This document shows positions 17,742 to 26,152 of a stretch of 64,000 nt of DNA, one piece after another. Origin of the DNA: Desulforudis sp. GTDB lineage: Bacteria > Bacillota > Desulfotomaculia > Desulfotomaculales > Desulforudaceae. The position numbers and the translations under genes are program-made. Under the pieces are notes generated by a model, which was given only the letters and a program-made list of their open reading frames with translations, made no database searches and was not told the DNA's origin. The stretch is taken from the NCBI GenBank assembly GCA_003604975.1, contig QZIR01000062.1:117756-181755 (forward strand), written 5' to 3'. Numbering within the stretch: position 1 is the stretch's first letter; every line of letters begins with the position of its first letter.

Positions 17742-18919
17742 ACCTGCTGGAAAGTATCCGCCTTGCTCTGGAAGGGATCATGGCCAATAAGCTGCGTTCG
17801 TTCCTGACCACCCTGGGGATCGTGATCGGGATCGCTGCCGTGATCACCGTGGTCGCCATCGGACAGGGCGGTCGACAACTGCTGGTCGGCGAGATGGAAA
17901 AGCTGGGGACGAACATCTATGTCGTTTATGTGGACTGGCGGGAGAGCGAAGTCAGCGGTACGGAATTCGATGCCCGGGACATCGACGTGATCAAGAACCT
18001 GGTGTCCGAGGTGCGGTATCTGGCGCCGCTCAGCTACGCGATGGTCTCGGTGCGGGGCAGTGTAAAGCAGATGAATGCCCAGGTGATCGGCACGACGGCC
18101 GATCTCGGGGCGATCCGGAACATACGTTTGGCCGAGGGACGCTTTCTTTCACCCCAGGACAATGCCGGTGCACGCCGGGTGGCCGTTATCGAGCAGGATT
18201 TTGCCCGTGAAGTATTCGGCCGGCAGGAGCCGCTCGGTCAGAAGATCGTGATCCACAACACGCCCTTCCAGGTAGTGGGGGTGTTGGCCCCGGAAGACTC
18301 CATGTTTTCCTGGGGCAGTTCCAAAACGGTGTACGTTCCGAACCGCGCCTGGCAGGTGGTCTTCAATTCGCGCCGGGTGGATCAGATCGAAGGCAGTGCC
18401 GTCGAGCGCGAGCTGGTGCCGGTGGCGATGCAGAAGACGGTTTCCATCCTGGAGCGGCGGCACGAAGCGCATGGTCGCTACGCCAGCGTCAGCTTGGACC
18501 AGCAGATGGAAGCGGCCCGGAAGATCACCGGGATAATGACCCTGGTGATCGGGGCGGTGGCCGGCATCTCGCTCTTTGTGGGGGGGATCGGGGTGATGAA
18601 CATCATGCTGGTCTCGGTGACCGAGCGGGTCCGTGAGATCGGGGTGCGTATGGCCGTAGGTGCCCGCCGGAAGGACATCCTAAGCCAGTTTCTGATTGAA
18701 TCGGTGGTCTTGTGCCTGATCGGTGGCGCCATCGGGATGATGCTGGGGATCGGCGGGGCCTTCCTGGTGGCTAAACTCGCCAAGTGGCCGCCCCTGGTCG
18801 CTCCATCGACCGTGATCATCGCGGTCCTGTTCTCGGCGCTGGTTGGGGTCCTGTCCGGGCTGTGGCCGGCGAACAAGGCTGCTCAGCTTGACCCGATCGA
18901 GGCCCTGCGACGGGAATAG
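17738..18919 (+). CDS. MacB-type ABC transporter permease (FtsX-like)
   Basis: 393 residues, GTG start. One N-terminal helix ([22 protein letters not shown]), a large extracellular domain (about 45-270) and three C-terminal helices with the FtsX core [27 protein letters not shown]. Completes a three-gene exporter. Substrate unknown: antimicrobial compound, peptide or lipid. Confidence 0.93.
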   Translation: MNLLESIRLALEGIMANKLRSFLTTLGIVIGIAAVITVVAIGQGGRQLLVGEMEKLGTNIYVVYVDWRESEVSGTEFDARDIDVIKNLVSEVRYLAPLSYAMVSVRGSVKQMNAQVIGTTADLGAIRNIRLAEGRFLSPQDNAGARRVAVIEQDFAREVFGRQEPLGQKIVIHNTPFQVVGVLAPEDSMFSWGSSKTVYVPNRAWQVVFNSRRVDQIEGSAVERELVPVAMQKTVSILERRHEAHGRYASVSLDQQMEAARKITGIMTLVIGAVAGISLFVGGIGVMNIMLVSVTERVREIGVRMAVGARRKDILSQFLIESVVLCLIGGAIGMMLGIGGAFLVAKLAKWPPLVAPSTVIIAVLFSALVGVLSGLWPANKAAQLDPIEALRRE

Positions 18920-19079
18920 ACGACGGTCGGATATTGTCGAATGCACCATGATCTGGTACTATTCTGTTAAGTACAGTTTCTGGACAAGCATCCTCGGGGA
19001 GCTCATGTATTAGTTGACGAAATGCAATCCGGCAAGAGTTTTGAAACGTCTTGCTTTAAAGCATAGGTTTTAGGAGAGG

Positions 19080-20447
19080 GTGATCGCTGTTTTAAGCCTG
19101 ACCTGGACGAACAAAGCGGCAGTACTGCTACTATCGGCCCTGTTTTTACTGGGGTGGTCCCTGCCGGCGGAGGCATCAACCAGTAATGACGTGAGTACCG
19201 TCATCGACAACGCCCCTCTGGCAATCGCTGCCGGAGATCAAGCGGCCTTCATCAAGGACGGGAGGACATATGTTCCACTCCGGGTGGTGACCGAAAACCT
19301 GGGCTCAAGTGTCGAATGGAAGCCGGAGACCAGGCAAATCATTATCACAGCTGCCGGCCGTAGCCCTGTTCCGGCCCCAGCCCGCACTGGCTACGGGCAA
19401 AGGGACATCCAGGTTGTGGTCGACGGTTCGGTGAAGGATTTCCCGGCGGACTACGGACAGCCCTTCATCACCGGCCTGGGCCGTACGGTAGTCCCGTTTA
19501 GGGCAATTGGTGAGGCTTTGGGTTGCGGCGTGAGCTGGGATGCGCAGACCCGTATGGTCAGCATAGTAAAACCGCCCGCTCCTCCGCCGAGCCGTGGATT
19601 GATGCCCGAGCCTGGTCGTCCGGTCGACGGCGGCGCGGTGAATCCTCCGGGGACAAGCAGTCTACTCAACGAATTGGCGTCTTATCAAACCAACCTGCGC
19701 CTGCTGGACATGACCTTCATGAACTCGGCCGACCTTCGGAATAAGGACGAGGCGGACTTCAGTAGCGCACAGCTTGACCAGTTCCGGAAATACCTGACGG
19801 AATTAGGGAAGTATGACGCCAGCATCCGGTTGCCGAACGGGACGGTAGTGGCCAGTGCCGACTTGACCATCCGCGGCCAGTCTACCGCTACTGCTGAGCA
19901 GCTGAGAGCTTGGATTGCCAGTGAGGCTCCGCGGATTCGGGGTAAAATGGAGCGTGAGCTGAACCGGGAGTTCATTCCCATACCGGATCTGGCCGAGTTG
20001 TACCTGCGGATCGGGGCCGAATACGGTATCCGTGGTGATCTGGCTTTTGCCCAGGCCGCCAAGGAGACCCACTTCTGGCAGTTCACCGGACTGGTTCAGC
20101 CGGACCAGAACAACTATTGCGGTCTGTGGGCCACCGGCAGCCCCCTTACCGGTCAGGAATCCCTCAACGGCGCTGACCCGTCAAGGGTCTTGTTGAAAGC
20201 CGGCCGGCACGGGGCGATCTTCAGTTCCCCGGAGGCCGGGGTCGAGGCCCATATCCAGCACCTGTATGCTTACTCCTGCCGGGATCCGCTCCCTCCGGGG
20301 AAGGTACTGCTGAGTCCCCGGTTTAACCTGGTGCAGCGGGGTTGCGCTCCTACCTGGCAGGGGTTGAACGGACGCTGGGCGGTCCCCGGCACCACATACG
20401 GGCAGAGCATTATCCAGGATTACTGGCTGAGGGCCGTATCCGGCTAG
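19080..20447 (+). CDS. Secreted copper-amine-oxidase-N domain / glucosaminidase-type wall hydrolase
   Basis: 455 residues, GTG start after TAGGAGAGG. Signal peptide ending near SLPAEAS. Two copper-amine-oxidase N-terminal beta units (GRTYVPLRVVTENLGSSVEW and GRTVVPFRAIGEALGCGVSW, about 60-165) are common in clostridial surface proteins. After a Pro-rich linker comes a helical region and a C-terminal lysozyme-like/glucosaminidase domain (AELYLRIGAEYGIRGDLAFAQAAKETHFWQF). Probably a cell wall hydrolase; the catalytic Glu would be the E of AKETHF. Monocistronic. Confidence 0.8.
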   Translation: MIAVLSLTWTNKAAVLLLSALFLLGWSLPAEASTSNDVSTVIDNAPLAIAAGDQAAFIKDGRTYVPLRVVTENLGSSVEWKPETRQIIITAAGRSPVPAPARTGYGQRDIQVVVDGSVKDFPADYGQPFITGLGRTVVPFRAIGEALGCGVSWDAQTRMVSIVKPPAPPPSRGLMPEPGRPVDGGAVNPPGTSSLLNELASYQTNLRLLDMTFMNSADLRNKDEADFSSAQLDQFRKYLTELGKYDASIRLPNGTVVASADLTIRGQSTATAEQLRAWIASEAPRIRGKMERELNREFIPIPDLAELYLRIGAEYGIRGDLAFAQAAKETHFWQFTGLVQPDQNNYCGLWATGSPLTGQESLNGADPSRVLLKAGRHGAIFSSPEAGVEAHIQHLYAYSCRDPLPPGKVLLSPRFNLVQRGCAPTWQGLNGRWAVPGTTYGQSIIQDYWLRAVSG

Positions 20448-20493
20448 ATAGTCAGTTTGAGGTAAAGTGAGAAAACGGTGATGGTATTTACTA

Positions 20494-20522
20494 TTGACAA
20501 TAATGAACTGAGTGATTAATCT
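20494..20522 (+). promoter_or_regulatory. Promoter of the potABCD operon
   Basis: TTGACA at 20494-20499, spacer of 17, TAATCT at 20517-20522. Predicts a start near 20529 and a leader of about 125 bases before potA. Confidence 0.65.
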
Positions 20523-20528
20523 GTCTAA

Positions 20529-20640
20529 TAACAGTACTTTCTCCAATTTGTAATAAGATGGGCCGAAGGGCCCGGGACACCGTCGCTTTCTTGGCAATGA
20601 CGCCGTAGGGTATAAACTTCTGCGGTGTTTTGTTTTTTGA
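20529..20640 (+). promoter_or_regulatory. Candidate transcription-attenuating leader RNA (riboswitch-like) upstream of potA
   Basis: Between promoter and potA lies a hairpin GGGCC-GAAG-GGCCC (20560-20573 region). It is followed by a strong intrinsic terminator: ACGCCGTAG (20600-20608) pairs with CTGCGGTGT (20620-20628) and runs into a T-rich tract (20628-20638), ending 18 bases before the potA GTG. The earlier segment ACACCG (20577-20582) can pair with CGGTGT (20623-20628), so an alternative, terminator-breaking fold exists. I do not recognise the aptamer class. Confidence 0.6.
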
Positions 20641-20655
20641 AATGGGGGGACCCGA

Positions 20656-21741
20656 GTGATCGAATTACTCAATGTTCAAAAGGAATTTGGCAGTTTTACC
20701 GCCGTCAAGAATCTTGACCTAAACATCAAACAGGGAGAGTTCCTCACACTTTTAGGCCCCAGCGGGTGCGGAAAAACAACAACACTGCGCATGATTGCCG
20801 GTTTTGAGACTCCGACATCAGGTGAGATCCTGATGGACGGCGTATCGCTGCTCGCTAAGCAGCCATATGAGCGTAACCTCAACACAGTGTTTCAGAGCTA
20901 CGCATTGTTCCCGCATATGACCGTCTGGGATAACGTGGCCTTTGGACTCCGGATGCACAGAGTACCGCGCAACGAAATCGCCCAAAGGGTTAAGGCAGCT
21001 TTGGAAATGGTGCAACTGCCCGAGTTTGGCGACCGCCTGCCGCGGCAGCTCAGTGGCGGGCAGCAACAGCGGGTGGCCATTGCCCGGGCGGTGGTAAATC
21101 GCCCCCGGGTACTCCTTCTCGATGAGCCGCTGGGAGCCTTAGACCTAAAAATGCGCAAACAGATGCAGTTAGAACTGAAACACCTGCAGCGCCATCTTGG
21201 AATCACTTTTGTATACGTTACGCACGATCAGGAAGAGGCCCTGATCATGTCCGACCGTATTGGCGTGATGCACGCCGGCGTTCTGGAACAGATTGGGACA
21301 CCGGACGAGATCTACGAGCGCCCCGCTACCGCCTTCGTGGCCGATTTCATTGGTGAGACCAACCTGCTGCCTGCCACTGTAGGCCAAGCGAACGGTTCAT
21401 CGGTGTTGTTGGAAATGGGTGACTTGCGGTTACGGGTTCCGACAGCGGGTAATCTGGCGTCCGGCCAGCACGTTACCGTAGCCATCCGCCCCGAACACCT
21501 TACACTTGGGCCGGCGAACGGGTTGACCCGTTCTTCACCGAACGGAGAAGATGATCAGCTTGAGGTAACCCTGATCGAGCGTATTTACGCAGGACCCGTG
21601 GTGAAGACCGTTGTCCGGCTCCAAACAGGGAAGGATGTCCTGATTACCGATTCGACCGGCCGGGACATACCCTTCAAGGAGGGAGATCGGGCTATGTTGA
21701 AGTTTGCCGTCGGGAAGGTAGTGATCCTCCGTGAGCGGTGA
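20656..21741 (+). CDS. potA: Spermidine/putrescine ABC transporter ATPase
   Basis: 361 residues, GTG start after GGGGGGACCC. Walker A GPSGCGKTTT, signature [15 protein letters not shown], Walker B VLLLDEPLGALD, switch VTHDQEEA, followed by a C-terminal TOBE regulatory domain (about 245-355). Drives polyamine uptake with PotB, PotC and PotD encoded downstream. Overlaps potB by 11 bases. Confidence 0.96.
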   Translation: MIELLNVQKEFGSFTAVKNLDLNIKQGEFLTLLGPSGCGKTTTLRMIAGFETPTSGEILMDGVSLLAKQPYERNLNTVFQSYALFPHMTVWDNVAFGLRMHRVPRNEIAQRVKAALEMVQLPEFGDRLPRQLSGGQQQRVAIARAVVNRPRVLLLDEPLGALDLKMRKQMQLELKHLQRHLGITFVYVTHDQEEALIMSDRIGVMHAGVLEQIGTPDEIYERPATAFVADFIGETNLLPATVGQANGSSVLLEMGDLRLRVPTAGNLASGQHVTVAIRPEHLTLGPANGLTRSSPNGEDDQLEVTLIERIYAGPVVKTVVRLQTGKDVLITDSTGRDIPFKEGDRAMLKFAVGKVVILRER

Positions 21742-22624
21742 GGAGCAGAGCAGGACCACTCAGGAGGAGAAAAGGAGGCGGAACTGGGTACCGGTGTGGA
21801 CGCTGGCCCCGGTCAGCCTTTGGATGGTCCTGTTTGTGGCGGTCCCTCTTTTACTGGTCTTGATGGTCAGCTTCACTAAGCGGGGAACGTATGGCGGTAT
21901 CGTGTACGAGTTTACCCTGGAGAACTATGCGCGTTTCTTTGATCCGTTGTACTTTACAGTGATGAGCAACTCGCTGCTGGTGGCCCTCTTGACCACAGTG
22001 GCCTGTATCCTGGTAGGTTACCCCTTTGCCTACATCGTGGCCCGTTCGCCAAGGCGCTACCGGAATCTACTGCTGATGCTGATCATCATTCCGTTTTGGA
22101 GCAGCAGTCTGATCCGGACCTATTCCTGGATCGTCCTGCTGCGTACGGAGGGGGTGATCAACAACGTGCTGCTTTCCGCCGGACTCATCCATGAGCCCCT
22201 AGCCCTCCTTTACAACCTCGGGGCGGTAATAGTGGGTATGACCTACACTCTTTTCCCGTTTATGGTTCTCCCCTTGTATGCCTCTATTGAAAAGCTTGAC
22301 TGCTCCCTACTGGAGGCAGCCCGGGATCTCGGAGCTCGACCGTGGCAGGTTTTCCGGCGCGTTACGCTGCCGTTAACCATGCCCGGCATCACGGCCGGTT
22401 CTCTGCTCGTCTTCATTCCTACGCTTGGCCTGTTCTTTATTTCAGACCTGATGGGCGGATCGCGGACAATGATGATCTCCAACCTGATTCAAAACCAATT
22501 CCTGACAGCCCGAAACTGGCCGTTCGGCGCTGCATTATCGGTGATCCTGATGATCATGACGCTGATCCTGATCGGACTCTACCTGCGCTCCACGGGATCC
22601 AAGGAGAAACTGGAGGTGGTTTAA
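21731..22624 (+). CDS. potB: Spermidine/putrescine ABC transporter permease PotB
   Basis: 297 residues, GTG start inside the end of potA. Six membrane segments. The EAA loop coupling to PotA is LEAARDLGARPWQVFRRVTLPLTMPGI, and the N-terminal WMVLFVAVPLLLVLMVSF is typical of PotB. Directly followed by potC. Confidence 0.95.
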   Translation: MSGEEQSRTTQEEKRRRNWVPVWTLAPVSLWMVLFVAVPLLLVLMVSFTKRGTYGGIVYEFTLENYARFFDPLYFTVMSNSLLVALLTTVACILVGYPFAYIVARSPRRYRNLLLMLIIIPFWSSSLIRTYSWIVLLRTEGVINNVLLSAGLIHEPLALLYNLGAVIVGMTYTLFPFMVLPLYASIEKLDCSLLEAARDLGARPWQVFRRVTLPLTMPGITAGSLLVFIPTLGLFFISDLMGGSRTMMISNLIQNQFLTARNWPFGAALSVILMIMTLILIGLYLRSTGSKEKLEVV

Positions 22625-22625
22625 G

Positions 22626-23408
22626 ATGGACCGACGCGCAATGGGTACCTATGTGGGCGCCGTCTATGCCGCGCTGGTTTATGCCTTTCTCTATCTGCCG
22701 ATCGGGGTGCTGGTGGCCCTGTCTTTCAATAACTCGCGTTTGAACGCGGTTTGGCAGGGCTTTACGCTGGACTGGTACCGGGTATTGTGGCACGACCGGC
22801 TGATCCTGGAAGCCGCGAAAAACACACTGATTATCGGGTTTACCGCCACTATCGCCGCCACCATGGTCGGTACCCTGGCCGCCGTGGGGATGTACCGCTA
22901 TCACTTTCGGGGGAAATCCGTCCTGGACAGTATGCTCTACATCCCCATCGTCATCCCGGAGATCGTCCTGGGTATCGCCCTGTTAGCATTCTTTGCTCTC
23001 GGCAAGGTACCGCTCGGGCTTTGGACCTTGATTCTGGCCCATATTACCTTTTGTATCCCATTTGTCGTGATCGTTGTCCGGGCTCGACTGGCCGGGTTCG
23101 ATCAGCACCTCGAGGAAGCAGCAATGGATCTTGGGGCCTCACCGTGGCAAACCTTCGTGAAGGTGACCCTTCCCTTGATAATGCCCGGAGTGGTGGCCGG
23201 CGCCCTGTTGGCTTTCACCCTATCCATCGACGACGTGATCATCAGCTTCTTCGTCGCTGGTCCTGGCAGCACTACCCTTCCCTTAAAGATCTACGCAATG
23301 GTTAAACAGGGGGTGACGCCAACTATCAACGCTCTCTCCAGCATTCTGCTGCTGGTGACCTTACTGGTCACCGTAACGGCGGAAGCGATACGTGCGCGGG
23401 CTCATTGA
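22626..23408 (+). CDS. potC: Spermidine/putrescine ABC transporter permease PotC
   Basis: 260 residues, ATG one base after the potB stop, with GGAGGTGG in front. Six membrane segments; EAA loop LEEAAMDLGASPWQTFVKVTLPL; FTLSIDDVIISFFVAGPG is the conserved PotC region. Partner of PotB in the membrane. Confidence 0.95.
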   Translation: MDRRAMGTYVGAVYAALVYAFLYLPIGVLVALSFNNSRLNAVWQGFTLDWYRVLWHDRLILEAAKNTLIIGFTATIAATMVGTLAAVGMYRYHFRGKSVLDSMLYIPIVIPEIVLGIALLAFFALGKVPLGLWTLILAHITFCIPFVVIVVRARLAGFDQHLEEAAMDLGASPWQTFVKVTLPLIMPGVVAGALLAFTLSIDDVIISFFVAGPGSTTLPLKIYAMVKQGVTPTINALSSILLLVTLLVTVTAEAIRARAH

Positions 23409-23443
23409 GGAAAGAACAGCGAGTTGGAAAGGGGATACAGTAA

Positions 23444-24514
23444 ATGACGAGAAAATATAGATGGTACCTGGCTCTGGCGCTGACGATAGCGCTGGTTGCC
23501 GGTGCAGTGGCCGGTTGCGGCGGGGGGTCGGGCAGCAACCAGAGCGGGAGCCAGGAAGCGGTCCTGAATGTCTTTAACTGGTCTGAGTACCTACCGCAGG
23601 AAGTAATTGATGCCTTTACCGAGGAGACGGGGATCAAGGTCAACTATTCAACCTACTCCTCTCAGGAAGAGATGGTCGCCAAACTAGAGGTCGGAGGGTC
23701 GCAATATGACCTGATCGTAGCCAGCGACTATATGGTCGAAGTGTTGGCAAAACGGGGTATGCTCAACGAAGTGGACCTCTCCAAGGTCCCGAACTACAAA
23801 AACATGACTCCTGAGTGCATCGGACAGCCTTACGACCCGGAAGACAAGTACACGGTGCCGTACATGTGGGGAACGGTAGCCATTGCGGTGAATACCGACA
23901 AGGTTGAGAAAGAGATAACCAGTTGGAACGATGTCTGGGATCCGGCGTTTGCCAACCAGATTGTGGTGCTGGATGACTCCCGCTACATCATCGGGGCGAC
24001 CCTGAAGTCGCTGGGTTATTCCTGTAATGAAACCGACCCGGCCAGATTAGATGAAGCCAAGACCAAGCTCAAGGAATTGACTCCGCGCATCAAGGCCTTT
24101 GACAGCGACAGTCCGAAGACCCTGTTTGCCAGTAATGAGGTTGCAATTGGGATCATCTGGAACGGGGAAGCGGCTATTGCCGGGCAGGAGAACCCCGCGG
24201 TCAAGCTCATCTATCCAAAGGAAGGCGCCATCCGCTGGCAGGACAATATGGCCATTCCGAAGGGCGCCAAACACCCGAATAACGCCCTGCTGTTCATGGA
24301 CTACGTGTGCCGGGCCGATGTAGGCAAACAGATTGCCGAGTCCTTCCCATACGCCTCACCGAATGCCGAGACGATCAAATTGCTCCCGGAAGAGCTGCGT
24401 AACGATCCGGCGAGTTATGCGCCTGCGGATGTCTTGGCCTTAGCCGAATACCTTTCGGACGTGGGTGAAGCGACCATTGCTTTCGACCAGATCTGGTCTG
24501 AAGTGAAAAGCTGA
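23444..24514 (+). CDS. potD: Spermidine/putrescine-binding lipoprotein PotD
   Basis: 356 residues. Lipoprotein signal with Cys25 in GAVAGC. Typical PotD start of the mature domain (LNVFNWSEYLPQEVIDAFTEETGIKV), then SDYMVEVLAKRGML, and the C-terminal region FMDYVCRADVGKQIAE. Captures polyamines outside the membrane. Last gene of the operon; a strong terminator follows. Confidence 0.95.
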   Translation: MTRKYRWYLALALTIALVAGAVAGCGGGSGSNQSGSQEAVLNVFNWSEYLPQEVIDAFTEETGIKVNYSTYSSQEEMVAKLEVGGSQYDLIVASDYMVEVLAKRGMLNEVDLSKVPNYKNMTPECIGQPYDPEDKYTVPYMWGTVAIAVNTDKVEKEITSWNDVWDPAFANQIVVLDDSRYIIGATLKSLGYSCNETDPARLDEAKTKLKELTPRIKAFDSDSPKTLFASNEVAIGIIWNGEAAIAGQENPAVKLIYPKEGAIRWQDNMAIPKGAKHPNNALLFMDYVCRADVGKQIAESFPYASPNAETIKLLPEELRNDPASYAPADVLALAEYLSDVGEATIAFDQIWSEVKS

Positions 24515-24561
24515 CGACGGGAGTACTGCCTGGAACCACATATCCGACCTGTAATCAGGGT

Positions 24562-24588
24562 GGCCGGGGTGTTATACCCCGGCCTTTT
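24562..24588 (+). terminator. Intrinsic terminator of the potABCD operon
   Basis: GGCCGGGGT pairs with ACCCCGGCC around a 5-base loop, followed by TTTTCT. Confidence 0.9.
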
Positions 24589-24889
24589 CTACGATAAATG
24601 ATAGCGATATTATGGTTCAATGGCCATGTTCATACTAATAGATGCCTTACCCCACCTTTTGTGCCGGGTGCTATATTCTGCGTCAAAGATCCCGCCTAGT
24701 CTGCTACCCCGAACAAAAAGGTATTCGACCAGAAACAACCTAATCCAACAAAGGATCAAGGCCGAATCCTGTAGAAACAACAAAGAAAACATCCCAGATG
24801 GTTCTATATGGCAAGCCTGTTGACTCAATACTCTGGTTCGGTACGGAGAACACGGCGTTCCGATTTGTAATACATAGGAGAATCAAGCC
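24589..24889. other. Gene-free gap between pot operon and yhaO
   Basis: About 300 bases, lower in GC than its surroundings. No gene, repeat or hairpin that I can support; TTGACT at 24820 may be a -35 element but no matching -10 was found. Confidence 0.4.
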
Positions 24890-26152
24890 ATGCGTACACT
24901 TCGGTTTCTGCACCTGGCGGACGTTCACTTGGACACCCCTTTTTACGGTAAAGATGAGTACTGGCGTACGCGCCTGCGTAAGGCGGTGCGAGCCGCCTTT
25001 GCCCGGGGTATTGACCTGGCCATCGCGCGGCAGGCGCAAGCGGTGCTGGTGGCTGGTGACCTCTTTGACAACGAGTTGCTTACCTTTGCCACGGAGCAGT
25101 TTCTGCTGGGACAAGTGGGACGGTTACAGGACGCGGGAATTCCTTTCTTCTACGCGACCGGGAACCACGATCCGGGGCGTGCGAACTACCGAGCGCACAA
25201 TCTCGTCTGGCCTGCTAACGTACATGTCTTCCGGAAAGGCCATGCCGAAGAGGTACCTATTAAAGATGCCTCCGGAGAGACGATGGGGTGGATTACAGGA
25301 GCCGGCCACGTAACCAACCGGGAGGAGCGTAACCTGGCAGCCGGGTTCGGCCGGGCTCAGGGAGGACTTCCCCACGTAGCGCTTTTGCATACCCAGGTGG
25401 TCTCGGCCCGCGGGGCGGAGAATCACAACCGTTATGCCCCGGCCACCTTGGATGACTTGGCGGCTGGGGGTTTCGATTATTGGGCACTGGGACACATCCA
25501 CCTCCGCCAGCAGGTGGCGCCGGAGTCGCCGGCGTGGTATGCCGGCAACATCCAGGGCCGGAACCCCCGGGAGACCGGGTTTAGGGGAGCTCTTTGGGTG
25601 GAAGTACAAAAGGGCGCTCCGGTAGAGCCAGAGTTCGTTCCGCTGGGAGAACTGGTGTGGCAGACGGTGGAGGCTGTTTGCCCGCCGGAGGCCGCCACTC
25701 TTGACGAACTGGTGCGCGGTCTGGTCGGACAGGTGGAGGCTGTTTTAAGCAGAGGGCCTGACGTTCCCGGTGATCTGGATCCCGAGTACCTGGTACGGGT
25801 AGTGTTGACCGGGCGGTCCCTTCTGGCGGGGCAACTCAGGGATCCGGTCGAATTGGCGATCTTGGCCGCCGAGGTTGAACACGCCACAGGAGTACCGTGG
25901 GTGGAGATCCGACTGGGTTCCATCACCCGACCGCTTGATTTGGCGGCGCTGCGCCAGGGGCCGAGTGTGCTGGCCACGGCCCTGGACCTGATGGAAACGG
26001 CGAAGGGAGACGAGGACCTTCTCCGGACGCTGGTACCGGAGCAGTTGGCGAGGGACTTGCCGCCGGAGGTGCGAGCCGTGTATCTGCGAGAACTCCTTGA
26101 CGGGTTGGACGGGGAACTCGCAGAGCGTCTGGTGCCGGGGGATGAGCGATGA
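24890..26152 (+). CDS. yhaO: DNA repair exonuclease, SbcD/YhaO-type metallophosphoesterase
   Basis: 420 residues. ATG after TAGGAGAATC. Calcineurin-like phosphoesterase motifs in order: HLADVHLD (about 7-14), GDLFDNE, YATGNHDPG and ALGHIHLR. C-terminal capping region poorly conserved. Mre11-like nuclease subunit that works with the long ATPase encoded next (4-base overlap). Domain layout is closer to Bacillus YhaO than to SbcD. Confidence 0.92.
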   Translation: MRTLRFLHLADVHLDTPFYGKDEYWRTRLRKAVRAAFARGIDLAIARQAQAVLVAGDLFDNELLTFATEQFLLGQVGRLQDAGIPFFYATGNHDPGRANYRAHNLVWPANVHVFRKGHAEEVPIKDASGETMGWITGAGHVTNREERNLAAGFGRAQGGLPHVALLHTQVVSARGAENHNRYAPATLDDLAAGGFDYWALGHIHLRQQVAPESPAWYAGNIQGRNPRETGFRGALWVEVQKGAPVEPEFVPLGELVWQTVEAVCPPEAATLDELVRGLVGQVEAVLSRGPDVPGDLDPEYLVRVVLTGRSLLAGQLRDPVELAILAAEVEHATGVPWVEIRLGSITRPLDLAALRQGPSVLATALDLMETAKGDEDLLRTLVPEQLARDLPPEVRAVYLRELLDGLDGELAERLVPGDER

